Positions 6,949 to 16,126 are shown, counted from the stretch's first letter. The stretch: 64,000 nt of DNA from Pseudomonas nitroreducens (GCF_014204515.1 NZ_JACHLI010000017.1:62001-126000), one strand, 5' to 3'. Program-made: numbers and translations. The notes: a model not told the origin generated them from the letters alone.

Positions 6949-8844
6949 TCAGCCGGCCTTGGCCAGACCGGCCTGGCCCAGGCGCTCGGTGATCTCGCCG
7001 AGAATGGCCGGGTCGTCGATGGTGGAGGGCGGCACGTAGCTCTCGCCATCGGCAATCTTGCGCAATACGGCGCGCAGGATCTTGCCGGAGCGGGTCTTGG
7101 GCAGGCGCTTGACCACCACCGCGCGCTGGAAGCAGGCCAGCGCACCGATGCGCTCGCGCACCAGCGCCACCAGTTCGCGCTGCAGGGTGGCCTCGCTCGC
7201 CTGGGCGCCGTCCTTGAGCACCACCAGGCCCAACGGCACGTGGCCCTTGAGGTCATCCTGCACGGCGATCACCGCGCATTCGGCCACGGCCTCATGCAAT
7301 GCCAGCAGCTCCTCCATCTCGCCCGTGGAAAGGCGGTGGCCGGAGACGTTAATCACGTCGTCGGTGCGGCCCATGATGTAGACGAAGCCGTCCTCGTCCA
7401 CGTAGCCGCCGTCACCGGTGTGATAGAAGCCGGGATAGGTCTTCAGGTAGGCCTGCAGGTAGCGTGGATGGTCGTTCCACAGCGTCTGCGCGCAGCCGGG
7501 CGGCAGCGGCAGTGCGATGACGATGGAGCCCTGTTCGTTGGGCCCCAGCAGACGCCCCTCGTCGTCCACCACCTGCACGTGGTAGCCGGGCACCGCGCGG
7601 TTGGTGGAGCCGGCGCGCAAGTCGTGGTCACCCAATGCGGTGCAGGGCGCGGTCACCGGCCAGCCGGTCTCGGTCTGCCACCAGTGGTCGTGCACCGGCT
7701 TGCCGGTGAGCTCTTCCAGCCAGTGCTGGGTGCTGCTGTCGAGCTTTTCGCCGGCCAGGAACAGGTGGCGCAGCGAGCCCAGGTCATAGCGCTTGAGCAG
7801 CTCGCCCTGCGGGTCTTCCTTGCGGATCGCGCGGATCGCCGTGGGCGCGCAGAACAGGCTGTTGACCTTGTGTTCCTCGATCACCCGCCAGTAGCTGCCG
7901 GCATCCGGCGTGCGCACCGGCTTGCCCTCATAGAACACCGTAGTGCAGCCGTTCATCAACGGGCCGTAGACGATCAGCGAGTGGCCGACCACCCAGCCGA
8001 CATCGGACACGCCCCACCAGACATCCCCCGGCTGCAGGCCGAAGATGGTCGGCAGCGCGTAGCTCAGGGCCACCGCGTGGCCACCGTTGTCGCGGACGAT
8101 GCCCTTGGGTTTCCCGGTGGTGCCGGAGGTATACATGATGTACAGCGGGTCGCCGCTGGCCACTTCCACCGGGTCGGCCGGTTGCGCGTGGGCCAGGGTT
8201 TCGCGCCAGTCCAGGTCGCGGCCGGGCTGCAACTCGGCCATCGCCTGCGGACGTTGCAGCACCAGCACGTGGGCCGGCTTGTGCGTCGCCAGCTCCAGTG
8301 CCTTGTCCACCAGCGGCTTGTATTCGATGACCCGTTCGAACTCCAGGCCGCAGGACGCGGTGAGTACCAGCCTGGGCCTGGCATCGTCGATGCGCAGCGC
8401 CAGCTCGTGGGGCGCGAAGCCGCCGAAGACCACCGAATGCACGGCTCCCAGGCGCGCGCAGGCGAGCATGGCCATGGCCGCCTGGGGCACCATCGGCATG
8501 TAGATGATCACCCCGTCGCCCTTCTCCACCCCCAGCGCGCGCAAGGCGCCGGCCAGGCGCGCGACTTCATCGCGCAGCTCGGAAAAGCTGAAGCACTGCT
8601 GGGTGCTGGTCACGGGGGAGTCGTAGATCAGCGCGGTCTGGTCGCCGCGACCCAGTTCGATCTGGCGGTCGAGGGCGAGGTAGCTGGTGTTCAGGCGGCC
8701 ATCGGCGAACCAGCGGTGGCTGCCGTCGGGCAAGGCTTGCAGGGTCTGCTGCGGGGCTCGGTACCAGGCCACGCGCCGGGCCTGCTCGGCCCAGAAGGCG
8801 GAAGGCTCCGCGATGGAGCGCTCATGGGACTGCCGGTAACTCAT
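6949..8844 (-). CDS. prpE: Propionyl-CoA synthetase PrpE (acetyl-CoA synthetase family)
   Basis: A 631-residue ANL-superfamily acyl-CoA synthetase that adenylates propionate and transfers it to CoA in the cytoplasm. The P-loop motif YTSGTTGKPKG is at about 238-248, with adenylate-binding HDHWWQTETGWP, hinge YIMGRTDDVINVSGHRLSTGEMEE and the acetylation-sensitive lysine in TRSGKILR (about K588). 'SGHRLSTGEMEE' is the PrpE form; AcsA enzymes usually read 'SGHRMGTAE.E'. It is monocistronic with a strong terminator. Minus-strand AAGAGG precedes the ATG by a normal distance. The rest of the methylcitrate pathway is encoded at 44-51 kb, so PrpE is not in that operon. Acetate is a possible secondary substrate. 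Confidence 0.88.
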   Translation of the reverse strand: MSYRQSHERSIAEPSAFWAEQARRVAWYRAPQQTLQALPDGSHRWFADGRLNTSYLALDRQIELGRGDQTALIYDSPVTSTQQCFSFSELRDEVARLAGALRALGVEKGDGVIIYMPMVPQAAMAMLACARLGAVHSVVFGGFAPHELALRIDDARPRLVLTASCGLEFERVIEYKPLVDKALELATHKPAHVLVLQRPQAMAELQPGRDLDWRETLAHAQPADPVEVASGDPLYIMYTSGTTGKPKGIVRDNGGHAVALSYALPTIFGLQPGDVWWGVSDVGWVVGHSLIVYGPLMNGCTTVFYEGKPVRTPDAGSYWRVIEEHKVNSLFCAPTAIRAIRKEDPQGELLKRYDLGSLRHLFLAGEKLDSSTQHWLEELTGKPVHDHWWQTETGWPVTAPCTALGDHDLRAGSTNRAVPGYHVQVVDDEGRLLGPNEQGSIVIALPLPPGCAQTLWNDHPRYLQAYLKTYPGFYHTGDGGYVDEDGFVYIMGRTDDVINVSGHRLSTGEMEELLALHEAVAECAVIAVQDDLKGHVPLGLVVLKDGAQASEATLQRELVALVRERIGALACFQRAVVVKRLPKTRSGKILRAVLRKIADGESYVPPSTIDDPAILGEITERLGQAGLAKAG

Positions 8845-9142
8845 CGTCGCTGCCTCTTATTGTTGTTATCGAGGTCGAACAACGAGTATGGACGGGGATC
8901 GGCGCCTCACCATCAACCTTTGGTCGTAGGCCGGCGACGGGGCGGCGAATCCTTTTCAAGAGTTTTCGGCGAAACGCCAGCATGACTCGCAAGCAGGCTC
9001 GAAAGCCCCATGCTCAGGGCATTCCGTGGCATTCGCAGGAGCACACGGCCACCTATCGGCGACCCTGGGTCGCACCCTTTACTGCCACGTTACAGGACTA
9101 CACTGAGGGTCCCTTTTCAATGACCGCGCAGGGGTGAGCACC
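8845..9142. other. Intergenic region upstream of prpE
   Basis: About 300 bp between two divergent starts. It must hold the prpE promoter and that of the small gene at 9143. I see no clear sigma-54 site, no palindromic operator and none of the repeat families found elsewhere in the window. Confidence 0.4.
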
Positions 9143-9322
9143 ATGAACATCCTCGTCCGTCCTTCCGCCATCCGCAAAGACCAGCCGTGGGAAGTCTGCC
9201 TCGACCAGCAGGCCGTGCGCTTTCGCAGCGAGCTCGAAGCGCGCAGCTTCGTCGCCACCCTGGAGGCGCGGCTGAAAGCCCCGCACAAGCTGCCGGAGCT
9301 GGAGCAACGCGCCGCCGGCTGA
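9143..9322 (+). CDS. Small conserved-looking protein of unknown function
   Basis: A 59-residue soluble protein (MNILVRPSAIRKDQPW...), with an Arg/Glu-rich helical second half (FRSELEARSFVATLEARLKAP). No domain recognised. It looks real because it has a good ribosome site (AGGGGTGAG) ahead of the ATG at 9143 and normal high-GC codon use, and because it ends exactly where the convergent exporter gene's stop begins, with no gap. An in-frame GTG at 9134 is a possible alternative start, three codons upstream. Confidence 0.55.
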   Translation: MNILVRPSAIRKDQPWEVCLDQQAVRFRSELEARSFVATLEARLKAPHKLPELEQRAAG

Positions 9323-10498
9323 TCAGGCCGCGCGTTCGCTGATCTGCCCGCTCAGCCAGCCCAGCGTCGCGGCCACCAGGCCGCAGACGGTGATCACCAC
9401 GGCCATCGGCAAGGCCGTGCCATCGTGCAGCGCGCCGACCAGCGCGGAAGCGCCGGCGGCAACGGTGAACTGCAGGCTGCCCATCAGCGCCGAGGCGCTG
9501 CCCGCGTGGCGACCCTGGCTGGCCATGGCGCAGGCCGAGGAGTTGGGCATCAGGAAGCCCAGGCTGGCGATGGCGCCGAACAGCGGCACCAGCAGCGGCC
9601 ACAGGTGCGTGGGCTTGGCCAGGGTGATCGCCAGCAACGCCACGCCGCAGCCGAAATACATCCACACCGCCCGGCGCAGCCAGAATCCCGGCCCGCGATA
9701 GCGCAGCAGCCGCGCGTTGACCTGGGCCATCAGGATGAACCCCGCAGCGTTGCTGCCGAAGATCCAGCCGTAGTGCTCTGGCGGCACGCCGTAGAGCTGG
9801 ATGAACACGAAGGGCGAGCCGGCGATGTAGGAGAACATCCCGGCGATGGCCACCCCACCGGTCAGCGCATAGGTAATGAAGGCACGGTCACGGAACAGCG
9901 CGCGGTACTGCTTCAGCGCGCCGCGCAGCGGCGCACGCGGGCCGGCCGGAATGGTCTCCGGCAGCCACAGGGCGATGGCGCCGCCGGCCAGGGCGCTGAA
10001 CAGGGTCAGGGTGTAGAAGATCGACTGCCAGCCGGACAGGCTCAGCAGCAGCCCACCGCCCAGCGGCGCGAGGATCGGCGCCAGCCCCATCACCAGCATC
10101 AATTGCGAGAAGGCCTTGGCCGCCGCGATCGGATCGCAGAGGTCGCGCACCACTGCCCGCGAGATCACCATGCCCGCGCAACCGCCCAGCGCCTGGACGA
10201 AACGCGCGACGATCAGCCATTCCAGGTTCGGCGCCAGGGCGCAGGCCACCGAAGCCAGGGTGAAGATGCTCACCCCCAGCAGCAACGGCACGCGGCGGCC
10301 GATGCGATCGGCCAGGGGGCCGTAGAGCAGTTGGCCGATGGCCAGGCCGGCGAAGTAGGCCGACAGGCTCAGTTGCACATGCTCGACGTCGGTGCCGAAG
10401 GCCAGCGCCAGCGCCGGGAAGCTGGGCAGGTAGAAATCGATGGCCATCGGCCCGAAGGCGCTCAGGGCGCCGAGGATCAGCAGGATGCGCAGATTCAT
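9323..10498 (-). CDS. Bcr/CflA family MFS drug exporter
   Basis: A 391-residue inner-membrane exporter with twelve predicted helices. It carries the Bcr/CflA features: N-terminal SAFGPMAIDFYLPSFPAL, the loop 2-3 motif GPLADRIGRRVPLL, and RFVQALGGCAGMVISRAVVRD in helix 4/5. It probably uses the proton gradient to expel small toxic molecules; substrates cannot be read from sequence. Start ATG at 10498. From memory, P. aeruginosa has an MFS gene (PA3573) directly beside nalD; here the RND pump genes lie between the two. Confidence 0.88.
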   Translation of the reverse strand: MNLRILLILGALSAFGPMAIDFYLPSFPALALAFGTDVEHVQLSLSAYFAGLAIGQLLYGPLADRIGRRVPLLLGVSIFTLASVACALAPNLEWLIVARFVQALGGCAGMVISRAVVRDLCDPIAAAKAFSQLMLVMGLAPILAPLGGGLLLSLSGWQSIFYTLTLFSALAGGAIALWLPETIPAGPRAPLRGALKQYRALFRDRAFITYALTGGVAIAGMFSYIAGSPFVFIQLYGVPPEHYGWIFGSNAAGFILMAQVNARLLRYRGPGFWLRRAVWMYFGCGVALLAITLAKPTHLWPLLVPLFGAIASLGFLMPNSSACAMASQGRHAGSASALMGSLQFTVAAGASALVGALHDGTALPMAVVITVCGLVAATLGWLSGQISERAA

Positions 10499-10663
10499 GG
10501 ATCACCTGGACGCGCGCGTCCGCCAGGAGGCGGCGAAGACCGCGGGCAGACACGCGTGGATAACGGGTTGGCGCGCAAGGAAGGCGCGGCGAAGCTTCGC
10601 ATTGTGGCGAGCGCCGGGAAATTAGCAAGCTCGCTAAGCAACTGCCGGGAAACACCGAGGTAC

Positions 10664-10690
10664 GGGCCCGCCCAGGCAGGGCGGGCCTGC
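10664..10690 (-). terminator. GC-rich hairpin after the RND permease gene
   Basis: AGGCCCGCCC/GGGCGGGCCC on the minus strand with a 5-nt loop starts just after the permease stop codon. There is no T-tract, so it may act as an mRNA 3' end stabiliser more than as a classic terminator. Confidence 0.45.
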
Positions 10691-10697
10691 GGCACGA

Positions 10698-13600
10698 TCA
10701 GACTTCGTGCGCCCCCTCTGCGGCGGGCTTGTGCTTGGCCTTGCGGCCGCTGAGCTTGTCGGCAGCCGATTCGACCAGCATGTAGAACATCGGGATGAGG
10801 AAGGTCGCCAGCAGGGTCGCGGCGAGCATGCCGCCGATCACCCCGGTACCGATCGAGTGTCGGCTCGCGGAGCCGGCGCCGGTACTGATGGCCAGCGGTA
10901 CGCAGCCGAGGATGAAGGCCAGCGAAGTCATCACGATGGGACGGAAACGCAGCTTGGCCGCCTCCAGCGCCGCTTCCACCGGGCCCATGCCCTGCTCTTC
11001 GCGACAGAGCACGGCGAACTCGATGATCAGGATGGCGTTCTTCGCCGCCAGGCCGATCAGGGTCACCAGGCCGACCTGGAAGTACACGTCGTTGTCCAGA
11101 CCGCGCAGCCAGATCGCCAGGATCGCGCCGAACACCGCGAAGGGCACCGCGGTGACCACGGCCAGCGGCAGGGTCCAGCGTTCGTACTGGGCGGCGAGGA
11201 TGAGGAACACCAGGATCAGGCCGAAGATGAACGCCGTACTGCCAGAGCCCTGGGTCGCCAGTTCCTGGTAGGCCGAGCCGATCCACGCCAGCGTGTACTC
11301 CTCACCCAGCACCTGGTTGGCCACTTCCTGCATCGCCGCCAGCGCCTGGCCGGAGCTGTAGCCCGGCGCCGGGCCGCCGAGCAGCTTGGCCGCCGGGAAC
11401 ACGTTGAAGCGGGCGTAGGAGTCCGGGCCGAGGATGCGCTTGACCGAGACCAGGGTGGACAGCGGTACCAGATCGCCAGTGGAGGAACGCACGAAGACCT
11501 GGCTGAGATCGTCGGGCTTGCGGCGGAACTCCGGCTCCGACTCCAGGGTGACCTGCCAGGTGCGCCCGTACAGGCTGAAGTCGTTGACGTAGTAGCTGCC
11601 GAAGGTGGACTGCATGGCGGTGAACACGTCGTTGATCGCCACGCCCAGCGAACGCGCCTTGGTGCGATCGAGGTCGACATAGTACTGCGGCACGTTGGCG
11701 TTGAAGGTGGTGTTCACCCCGGCCAGTTCCGGACGCTTGTGTGCCTCGGCGAGGAACTTGGTGGTGATCTCCTCCAGTTGCTCGGAGGTGCCGCCGCTAC
11801 GGTCCTGGATATACGCCTCGAAGCCGCCGGTGGTACTCATGCCGGTGATCGGCGGCGGGTTGAAGGACATCACCACGCCGTCTTCCTGACCGGCGCCCAT
11901 CTTCATGAATTCGCCGGTCAGGTTGCGCGCGTCCAGCTCCGGCGTGGTGCGCTCCTTCCAGTCCTTGAGCGGCACGAACGATACCCCGGCATTGCTGCGC
12001 GTACCGAAGGTGAGGATGTCGAAGCCGGCGAAGGTCACTACGTCCTGCACCGCCGGATGCTTCATCAGCTCGCGGGTTACGTCGCCGGTGAGCTTCTCGG
12101 TGCGGGTCAGCGACGCCGCTGGCGGCAGGAAGTAGGCGTTGAGCACGTAGCCCTGGTCCTCGTCGGGCACCAGCGAGCCCGGCACGCGGCCGAACAGAAT
12201 CACCAGCAGGGCGATCATCCCGCCGAACAGCAGCAGGCCGATGACCGCGCGCTTGAGGAAGAACTGCACGCCGGCGCCATAGCCGTTGGTGGCGCGCTCG
12301 AACATGCGGTTGAACCAGCGGAACGGCGCGGCCGGTTCCTTGTGCTCGGGCTTCAAGATCAGCGCGCAGAGCGCCGGCGACAGGGTCAGCGCGACGATGC
12401 CGGAGATCACCACGGACACCGCGATGGTGATCGCGAACTGCTTGTACATCTGCCCGGCGAGACCGCCGAGGAAGCCCACCGGAATGAACACCGCACAGAG
12501 CACCAGCACGATGGCGACGATCGGCCCGGTCACCTCCTCCATGGCCTTGATCGCCGCTTCCTTGGGCCCGATCTTCTCGGTGCGCATGACCCGCTCGACG
12601 TTCTCCAGCACCACGATGGCGTCGTCCACCACGATGCCGATCGCCAGCACCATGCCGAACAGCGACAGCAGGTTGATGGAGAAGCCCATCAGGTACATGC
12701 CGGCGAAGGTGCCGATCAGCGACACCGGGATCGCCAGCACCGGGATCAGCGTGGCACGGAAGCTCTGCAGGAACACATACACCACGATCATCACCAGGAT
12801 CAGCGCCTCGATGAAGGTGTGGATCACCTCCTCAATGGAAACCTTCACGAAGGTGGTGGTGTCGTACGGGATCTTGTAGGCGATGCCCTCAGGGAAGCGC
12901 TTGGACAGGCGCTCCATGGTGTTGCGCACCGCGTCGGCGGTGTCCAGGGCGTTGGCGCCGGGCTGCAGGTAGATACCGAAGGCGGCGTTCTGCTGACCAT
13001 TGAGCGAGGTCACCAGGGAGTAGTCCTGGGCCCCCAGCTCGACCCGCGCCACGTCCTTGAGCAGCAGGCTGGCGCCGGTGGTCTCGCTGCGCAGGATCAC
13101 GCTCTCGAATTCCTTCGGATCGGTGAAGCGCCCCTGGGCGGTGGCCATGTAGGTGAAGTCCTGCGGCTCCTTCATCGGCTGCTGGCCGAAGCTGCCGGCG
13201 GCGAACTGCGAGTTCTGCTCGCGTATCGCATTGACCACATCGGTGGGCGTCAGGTTGTACTGCGCCAGCTTGTCCGGCCGCAGCCAGATGCGCATCGAGT
13301 AGTCCTTGGAGCCGAACTGGCTGACGTCGCCCACTCCGGGCAGCCGCTTGAGTTCGTCGATGACGTTGATCAGCGCGTAGTTGCTGATGAAGATCGGGTC
13401 GCGGGAATTGTCCGGCGAGAACAGTGTGACCACCTGGAGGATGTCGGAGGATTTCTTCTCGACCTTCACGCCCTGCCGGCGCACTTCCTCGGGCAGCTTG
13501 GCGAGCGCGGCCTGGACCTTGTTGTTGACGTCGATGGTGGCCTGGTCGGGGTCGGTGCCGACCTCGAAGTACACGGTCAGGCTCATGGCGCCGCTGCTGT

Positions 13601-13850
13601 CGGAGTTGGACAGCTGGTAGATCATGCCTTCGACGCCGTTGATCTCCTGCTCCAGCGGCGCGGCCACGGTTTCGGCGATGACCTGGGAACTGGCGCCGGG
13701 ATAGGCGGCGGTCACCGAGACCTGCGGCGGGACGATCTCGGGGTACTGGGCGATGGGCAGCGCGCGCATGGCGACCAGCCCGGCGAGCAGGATCACGATG
13801 GAAATCACCATCGCGAACACGGGACGTTCGATGAAGAAGCGCGAGATCAC
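10698..13850 (-). CDS. RND efflux pump inner-membrane transporter
   Basis: A 1050-residue hydrophobic/amphiphilic efflux (HAE1) RND transporter, the proton-driven trimer of a tripartite multidrug pump. It shows the family start FFIERPVFA, the helix-4 proton-relay pair GIVVDDAIVVLENVER (D409-D410), and two large periplasmic loops (for example TPTDVVNAIREQNSQFAAG). The C-terminal helix region is GLAAKNAILIIEFA. The start is a GTG at 13850 with AGGAG 8 bp upstream. It follows the adaptor gene by 12 bp. No outer-membrane channel gene is next to it, so it must borrow one (OprM-type is the obvious candidate). Relatedness to MexQ- or TtgB-like pumps is not resolvable by eye. Confidence 0.92.
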   Translation of the reverse strand: MISRFFIERPVFAMVISIVILLAGLVAMRALPIAQYPEIVPPQVSVTAAYPGASSQVIAETVAAPLEQEINGVEGMIYQLSNSDSSGAMSLTVYFEVGTDPDQATIDVNNKVQAALAKLPEEVRRQGVKVEKKSSDILQVVTLFSPDNSRDPIFISNYALINVIDELKRLPGVGDVSQFGSKDYSMRIWLRPDKLAQYNLTPTDVVNAIREQNSQFAAGSFGQQPMKEPQDFTYMATAQGRFTDPKEFESVILRSETTGASLLLKDVARVELGAQDYSLVTSLNGQQNAAFGIYLQPGANALDTADAVRNTMERLSKRFPEGIAYKIPYDTTTFVKVSIEEVIHTFIEALILVMIVVYVFLQSFRATLIPVLAIPVSLIGTFAGMYLMGFSINLLSLFGMVLAIGIVVDDAIVVLENVERVMRTEKIGPKEAAIKAMEEVTGPIVAIVLVLCAVFIPVGFLGGLAGQMYKQFAITIAVSVVISGIVALTLSPALCALILKPEHKEPAAPFRWFNRMFERATNGYGAGVQFFLKRAVIGLLLFGGMIALLVILFGRVPGSLVPDEDQGYVLNAYFLPPAASLTRTEKLTGDVTRELMKHPAVQDVVTFAGFDILTFGTRSNAGVSFVPLKDWKERTTPELDARNLTGEFMKMGAGQEDGVVMSFNPPPITGMSTTGGFEAYIQDRSGGTSEQLEEITTKFLAEAHKRPELAGVNTTFNANVPQYYVDLDRTKARSLGVAINDVFTAMQSTFGSYYVNDFSLYGRTWQVTLESEPEFRRKPDDLSQVFVRSSTGDLVPLSTLVSVKRILGPDSYARFNVFPAAKLLGGPAPGYSSGQALAAMQEVANQVLGEEYTLAWIGSAYQELATQGSGSTAFIFGLILVFLILAAQYERWTLPLAVVTAVPFAVFGAILAIWLRGLDNDVYFQVGLVTLIGLAAKNAILIIEFAVLCREEQGMGPVEAALEAAKLRFRPIVMTSLAFILGCVPLAISTGAGSASRHSIGTGVIGGMLAATLLATFLIPMFYMLVESAADKLSGRKAKHKPAAEGAHEV

Positions 13851-13862
13851 GATGGGCGCTCC

Positions 13863-15047
13863 TCAGGACTGGGTCTGGGCAGGTTGGCCCGCGGGGGCCT
13901 GCGGCGCGGCCTCGGCGGCCTTCACCGGCTGGTCCGGACGGACCTTGAGCACACCGTCGACTATCACCTTGTCGCCGTCGTCGACGCCGGAATCGATGAT
14001 CCAGCGGCCATCGACGGTCTGCCCGGTGGTGACCTGGCGCACCCGCGCGAAGCCGTCCTTGTCCACCACGTAGACGAAGGTGCCGCGCGGCCCCTGGGCG
14101 AGCGCGCGCTCGGGGACGGTGACCGCGGCCTTGCGGGTGATACCCTTGATCAGCACGCGGACGAACTGGCCGGGGATCAGCTGGTTCTGCGGGTTGGGCA
14201 CCACCGCACGGGCATTCACGGTACCGGTGCCGGTGTTGACGAAGCTGTCGGTGAAGTCGACCACGCCATCGATGGCGTATTTGCTGCCGTCACCGAAGCG
14301 CAGTTCGGCGGCCAGCTTGCCGTTCTCGGGCAGGACCAGCTTGCCGCTCTGCACGCCGTCGCGCAGGCGTGCGGCCTCGGTGTCCGGGTAGGCGAAGTTG
14401 ACGTAGACCGGGTCCAGTTGAGTGAGCTTGGTCAACAGGCTGGAATTCGGGTCGGAGGCCGCCACCAGGCTGCCTTCGGAGCGGACTTCCTTGCTCGCCA
14501 TGCCGGAAATCGGCGCGGTCACCGTGGTGTAGTTGAGGTCGATCTGCTTGGCCTGCACGTTGGCACGCGCAGCTTCCACGTCGGCCTTGGCCTGTTCGAA
14601 GTTGGAGATGTAGCGGTCCAGCTCGCTTTCGCTGGCGTAGCCCTTCTTCTGCAGCTCGCGGATCCGCCGCAGGTCGCGGTCGGTCTGGCGATAGCGCGCC
14701 TGGGCCTGGGCCAGGGAGCCCTGGGCCTGACCCAGGGCGGCCTGGTAGGGGCGCGGGTCGATGCGGAACAGCACCTGGCCTTGCTTCACCGGCCGGCCTT
14801 CCTCATAGGTGCGTCGCTGCAGGATGCCGCTGACCTGGGCGCGGACTTCCACCTCGCGGTAGCCGGCGGTGCGCGCGGAATACTCGAGGGTCATCGGCAC
14901 CGGCGCACTCTTCGCCACTTCGATGGTCACAGCCGGAGGCGGTGGCGCTGCCGCAGCAGGCTTGTCCTCTGCGCGGACAGCGGCAGCGAACAGGACGGGC
15001 AACCCAACGACAACAAGCACGACGGGCAAACGACGGGCAAACGGCAT
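13863..15047 (-). CDS. RND pump periplasmic adaptor (membrane fusion protein)
   Basis: A 394-residue periplasmic adaptor linking the RND transporter to an outer-membrane channel. Signal peptide MPFARRLPVVLVVVGLPVLFAAAVRA, with cleavage predicted before EDKP. There is no lipobox Cys, unlike MexA and AcrA, so this adaptor should be soluble. The lipoyl halves (VEVRAQVSGILQRRTYEEGRPVKQGQVLF; later YTTVTAPISG) flank a coiled-coil hairpin rich in Ala/Gln/Arg (about 103-165). The C-terminal barrel and membrane-proximal domain (GQFVRVLIKG) and a Pro/Ala tail follow. It is first in a two-gene operon with the permease and divergent from the nalD-like regulator. Confidence 0.92.
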   Translation of the reverse strand: MPFARRLPVVLVVVGLPVLFAAAVRAEDKPAAAAPPPPAVTIEVAKSAPVPMTLEYSARTAGYREVEVRAQVSGILQRRTYEEGRPVKQGQVLFRIDPRPYQAALGQAQGSLAQAQARYRQTDRDLRRIRELQKKGYASESELDRYISNFEQAKADVEAARANVQAKQIDLNYTTVTAPISGMASKEVRSEGSLVAASDPNSSLLTKLTQLDPVYVNFAYPDTEAARLRDGVQSGKLVLPENGKLAAELRFGDGSKYAIDGVVDFTDSFVNTGTGTVNARAVVPNPQNQLIPGQFVRVLIKGITRKAAVTVPERALAQGPRGTFVYVVDKDGFARVRQVTTGQTVDGRWIIDSGVDDGDKVIVDGVLKVRPDQPVKAAEAAPQAPAGQPAQTQS

Positions 15048-15112
15048 GTAACCTCTCCATGGAAATGTCTGACGAACGCGGGGAACGACGACTGCGCGAC
15101 GTTTACCTACGC

Positions 15113-15131
15113 CAGTGTTCGTAAAGCACTG
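15113..15131. promoter_or_regulatory. Candidate operator in the nalD-like/RND divergent region
   Basis: An imperfect palindrome CAGTG-N9-CACTG with AT-richer centre (TTCGTAAAG) lies in the 150-bp divergent gap, 66 bp from the adaptor start and 67 bp from the regulator start. AT-rich AGTAAAATCAGTAAAC follows at 15139. The position suits TetR-type control of both transcripts. This is inference; no binding data are known to me for this site. Confidence 0.4.
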
Positions 15132-15197
15132 TTAGCGCAGTAAAATCAGTAAACTGCCCGTCACTCAGTGATCCTAGCCTGTATAGCAGCAAGCGCC

Positions 15198-15830
15198 ATG
15201 CGAAGAACTAAAGAAGATTCGGAACGCACAAGACAGACGATTCTCGACTCGGCCGAGAGCCTTTTCTTCAGCAAAGGCGTATCCCACACGAGCCTGGAAG
15301 AAATCGCCCGCGCCGCCGGTGTGACCCGCGGTGCGGTGTATTGGCACTTCCAGAACAAGGCGCATCTGTTCAACGACATGCTCAACCAGGTCCGCCTGCC
15401 GCCGGAGCAACTGGCGCAACGGCTGTCCGGCTGCGACGGCCACGATCCCATCGAATCGTTGTTCCAGCTCAGCGTGGAAGTGATCGAGAACCTCGCCCGC
15501 GATGAGCAGCGCCGGCGCATCCTGACCATTCTGCTGCAGCGCTGCGAATTCACCGATGAATTGCGCGACGCCGAGGAGCGCCACAATCATTTCGTGCGTC
15601 AGTTCATCGAACTCTGCGATGGCCTGTTCAACCGCGAGGAATGTCGTGTACGGCTGATGCCCGGGGTAACGCCCAAAGTCGCCTCGCGCGCCGTCCACGC
15701 GATGATCTTCGGCCTGCTCAGCGACTGGCTGCGCGACCCCGAGCTGTTCGATCCGGTGCAGGAGACCCGCCAGCTGTTCGATGCGGTGTTCCGTGGCCTG
15801 GTGCGCGACTGGCACGCCCCGCAGGCCTGA
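15198..15830 (+). CDS. nalD: TetR/AcrR repressor resembling NalD
   Basis: A 210-residue TetR-family repressor. The DNA-binding domain occupies residues ~1-60: MRRTKEDSERTRQTILDSAE, then the HTH TSLEEIARAAGVTRGAVYWHF. The ligand-binding core follows (LTILLQRCEFTDELRDAEE). Its sequence is close to my memory of P. aeruginosa NalD, the secondary repressor of mexAB-oprM. As there, it sits next to a copZ-type gene. Unlike there, it is divergent from an RND pump operon and so is placed to repress it. I chose the ATG at 15198; an in-frame ATG-like start 30 bp upstream would add a non-conserved leader. Confidence 0.8.
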   Translation: MRRTKEDSERTRQTILDSAESLFFSKGVSHTSLEEIARAAGVTRGAVYWHFQNKAHLFNDMLNQVRLPPEQLAQRLSGCDGHDPIESLFQLSVEVIENLARDEQRRRILTILLQRCEFTDELRDAEERHNHFVRQFIELCDGLFNREECRVRLMPGVTPKVASRAVHAMIFGLLSDWLRDPELFDPVQETRQLFDAVFRGLVRDWHAPQA

Positions 15831-15865
15831 GGGCCGGCAGGACGCCGGCCCGGAGGGATGAAGGT

Positions 15866-16063
15866 TTACGCTGCCTCGGCTTCGTAGCCTTCCTCGCGGA
15901 TCGCCGCCAGGATCGCCACGTCCTGCAGCCGGCTGGCCACACGGACCTCACCGGCGCCCAGGTCGACCTGCACCTCGGCCGCCGCGTCCAGCGCCTGCAC
16001 CGCCTGGGTGATGGCCCGCACACAATGACCGCAGCTCATGCCTTTGACATTGAAGGTATGCAT
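15866..16063 (-). CDS. copZ: Copper chaperone CopZ (HMA domain)
   Basis: A 65-residue single heavy-metal-associated domain: MHTFNVKGMSCGHCVRAI, with the Cu(I)-binding pair C11/C14, ending REEGYEAEAA. It carries Cu(I) in the cytoplasm, handing it to CopA and the sensor CueR. The ATG at 16063 is preceded by GGAGAG. A CueR-type operator lies 43 bp upstream in the orientation that would drive this gene. It converges on the nalD-like gene, an order also seen in P. aeruginosa as I recall (PA3574/PA3574a). Confidence 0.93.
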   Translation of the reverse strand: MHTFNVKGMSCGHCVRAITQAVQALDAAAEVQVDLGAGEVRVASRLQDVAILAAIREEGYEAEAA

Positions 16064-16105
16064 GGAATCTCTCCTCTGATGGATGAAACGTTGGCGACAG
16101 TGTCG

Positions 16106-16126
16106 ACCTTGCCATCGTGGCAAGGT
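16106..16126 (-). promoter_or_regulatory. CueR-type operator/promoter for copZ
   Basis: A perfect inverted repeat ACCTTGCC-N5-GGCAAGGT. On the minus strand it gives TTGACC as -35, a 19-bp spacer and GACACT as -10. This overlong spacer with a palindrome between the elements is the hallmark of MerR/CueR-activated promoters. The plus strand lacks a matching -10. Confidence 0.85.

Noticed and set aside
10707..15143. Very long open frame antisense to the RND pump genes (1478 codons)
   Set aside because: It is a high-GC codon-bias shadow of the pump genes: His/Gln/Arg/Gly-rich, no domain, no ribosome site.
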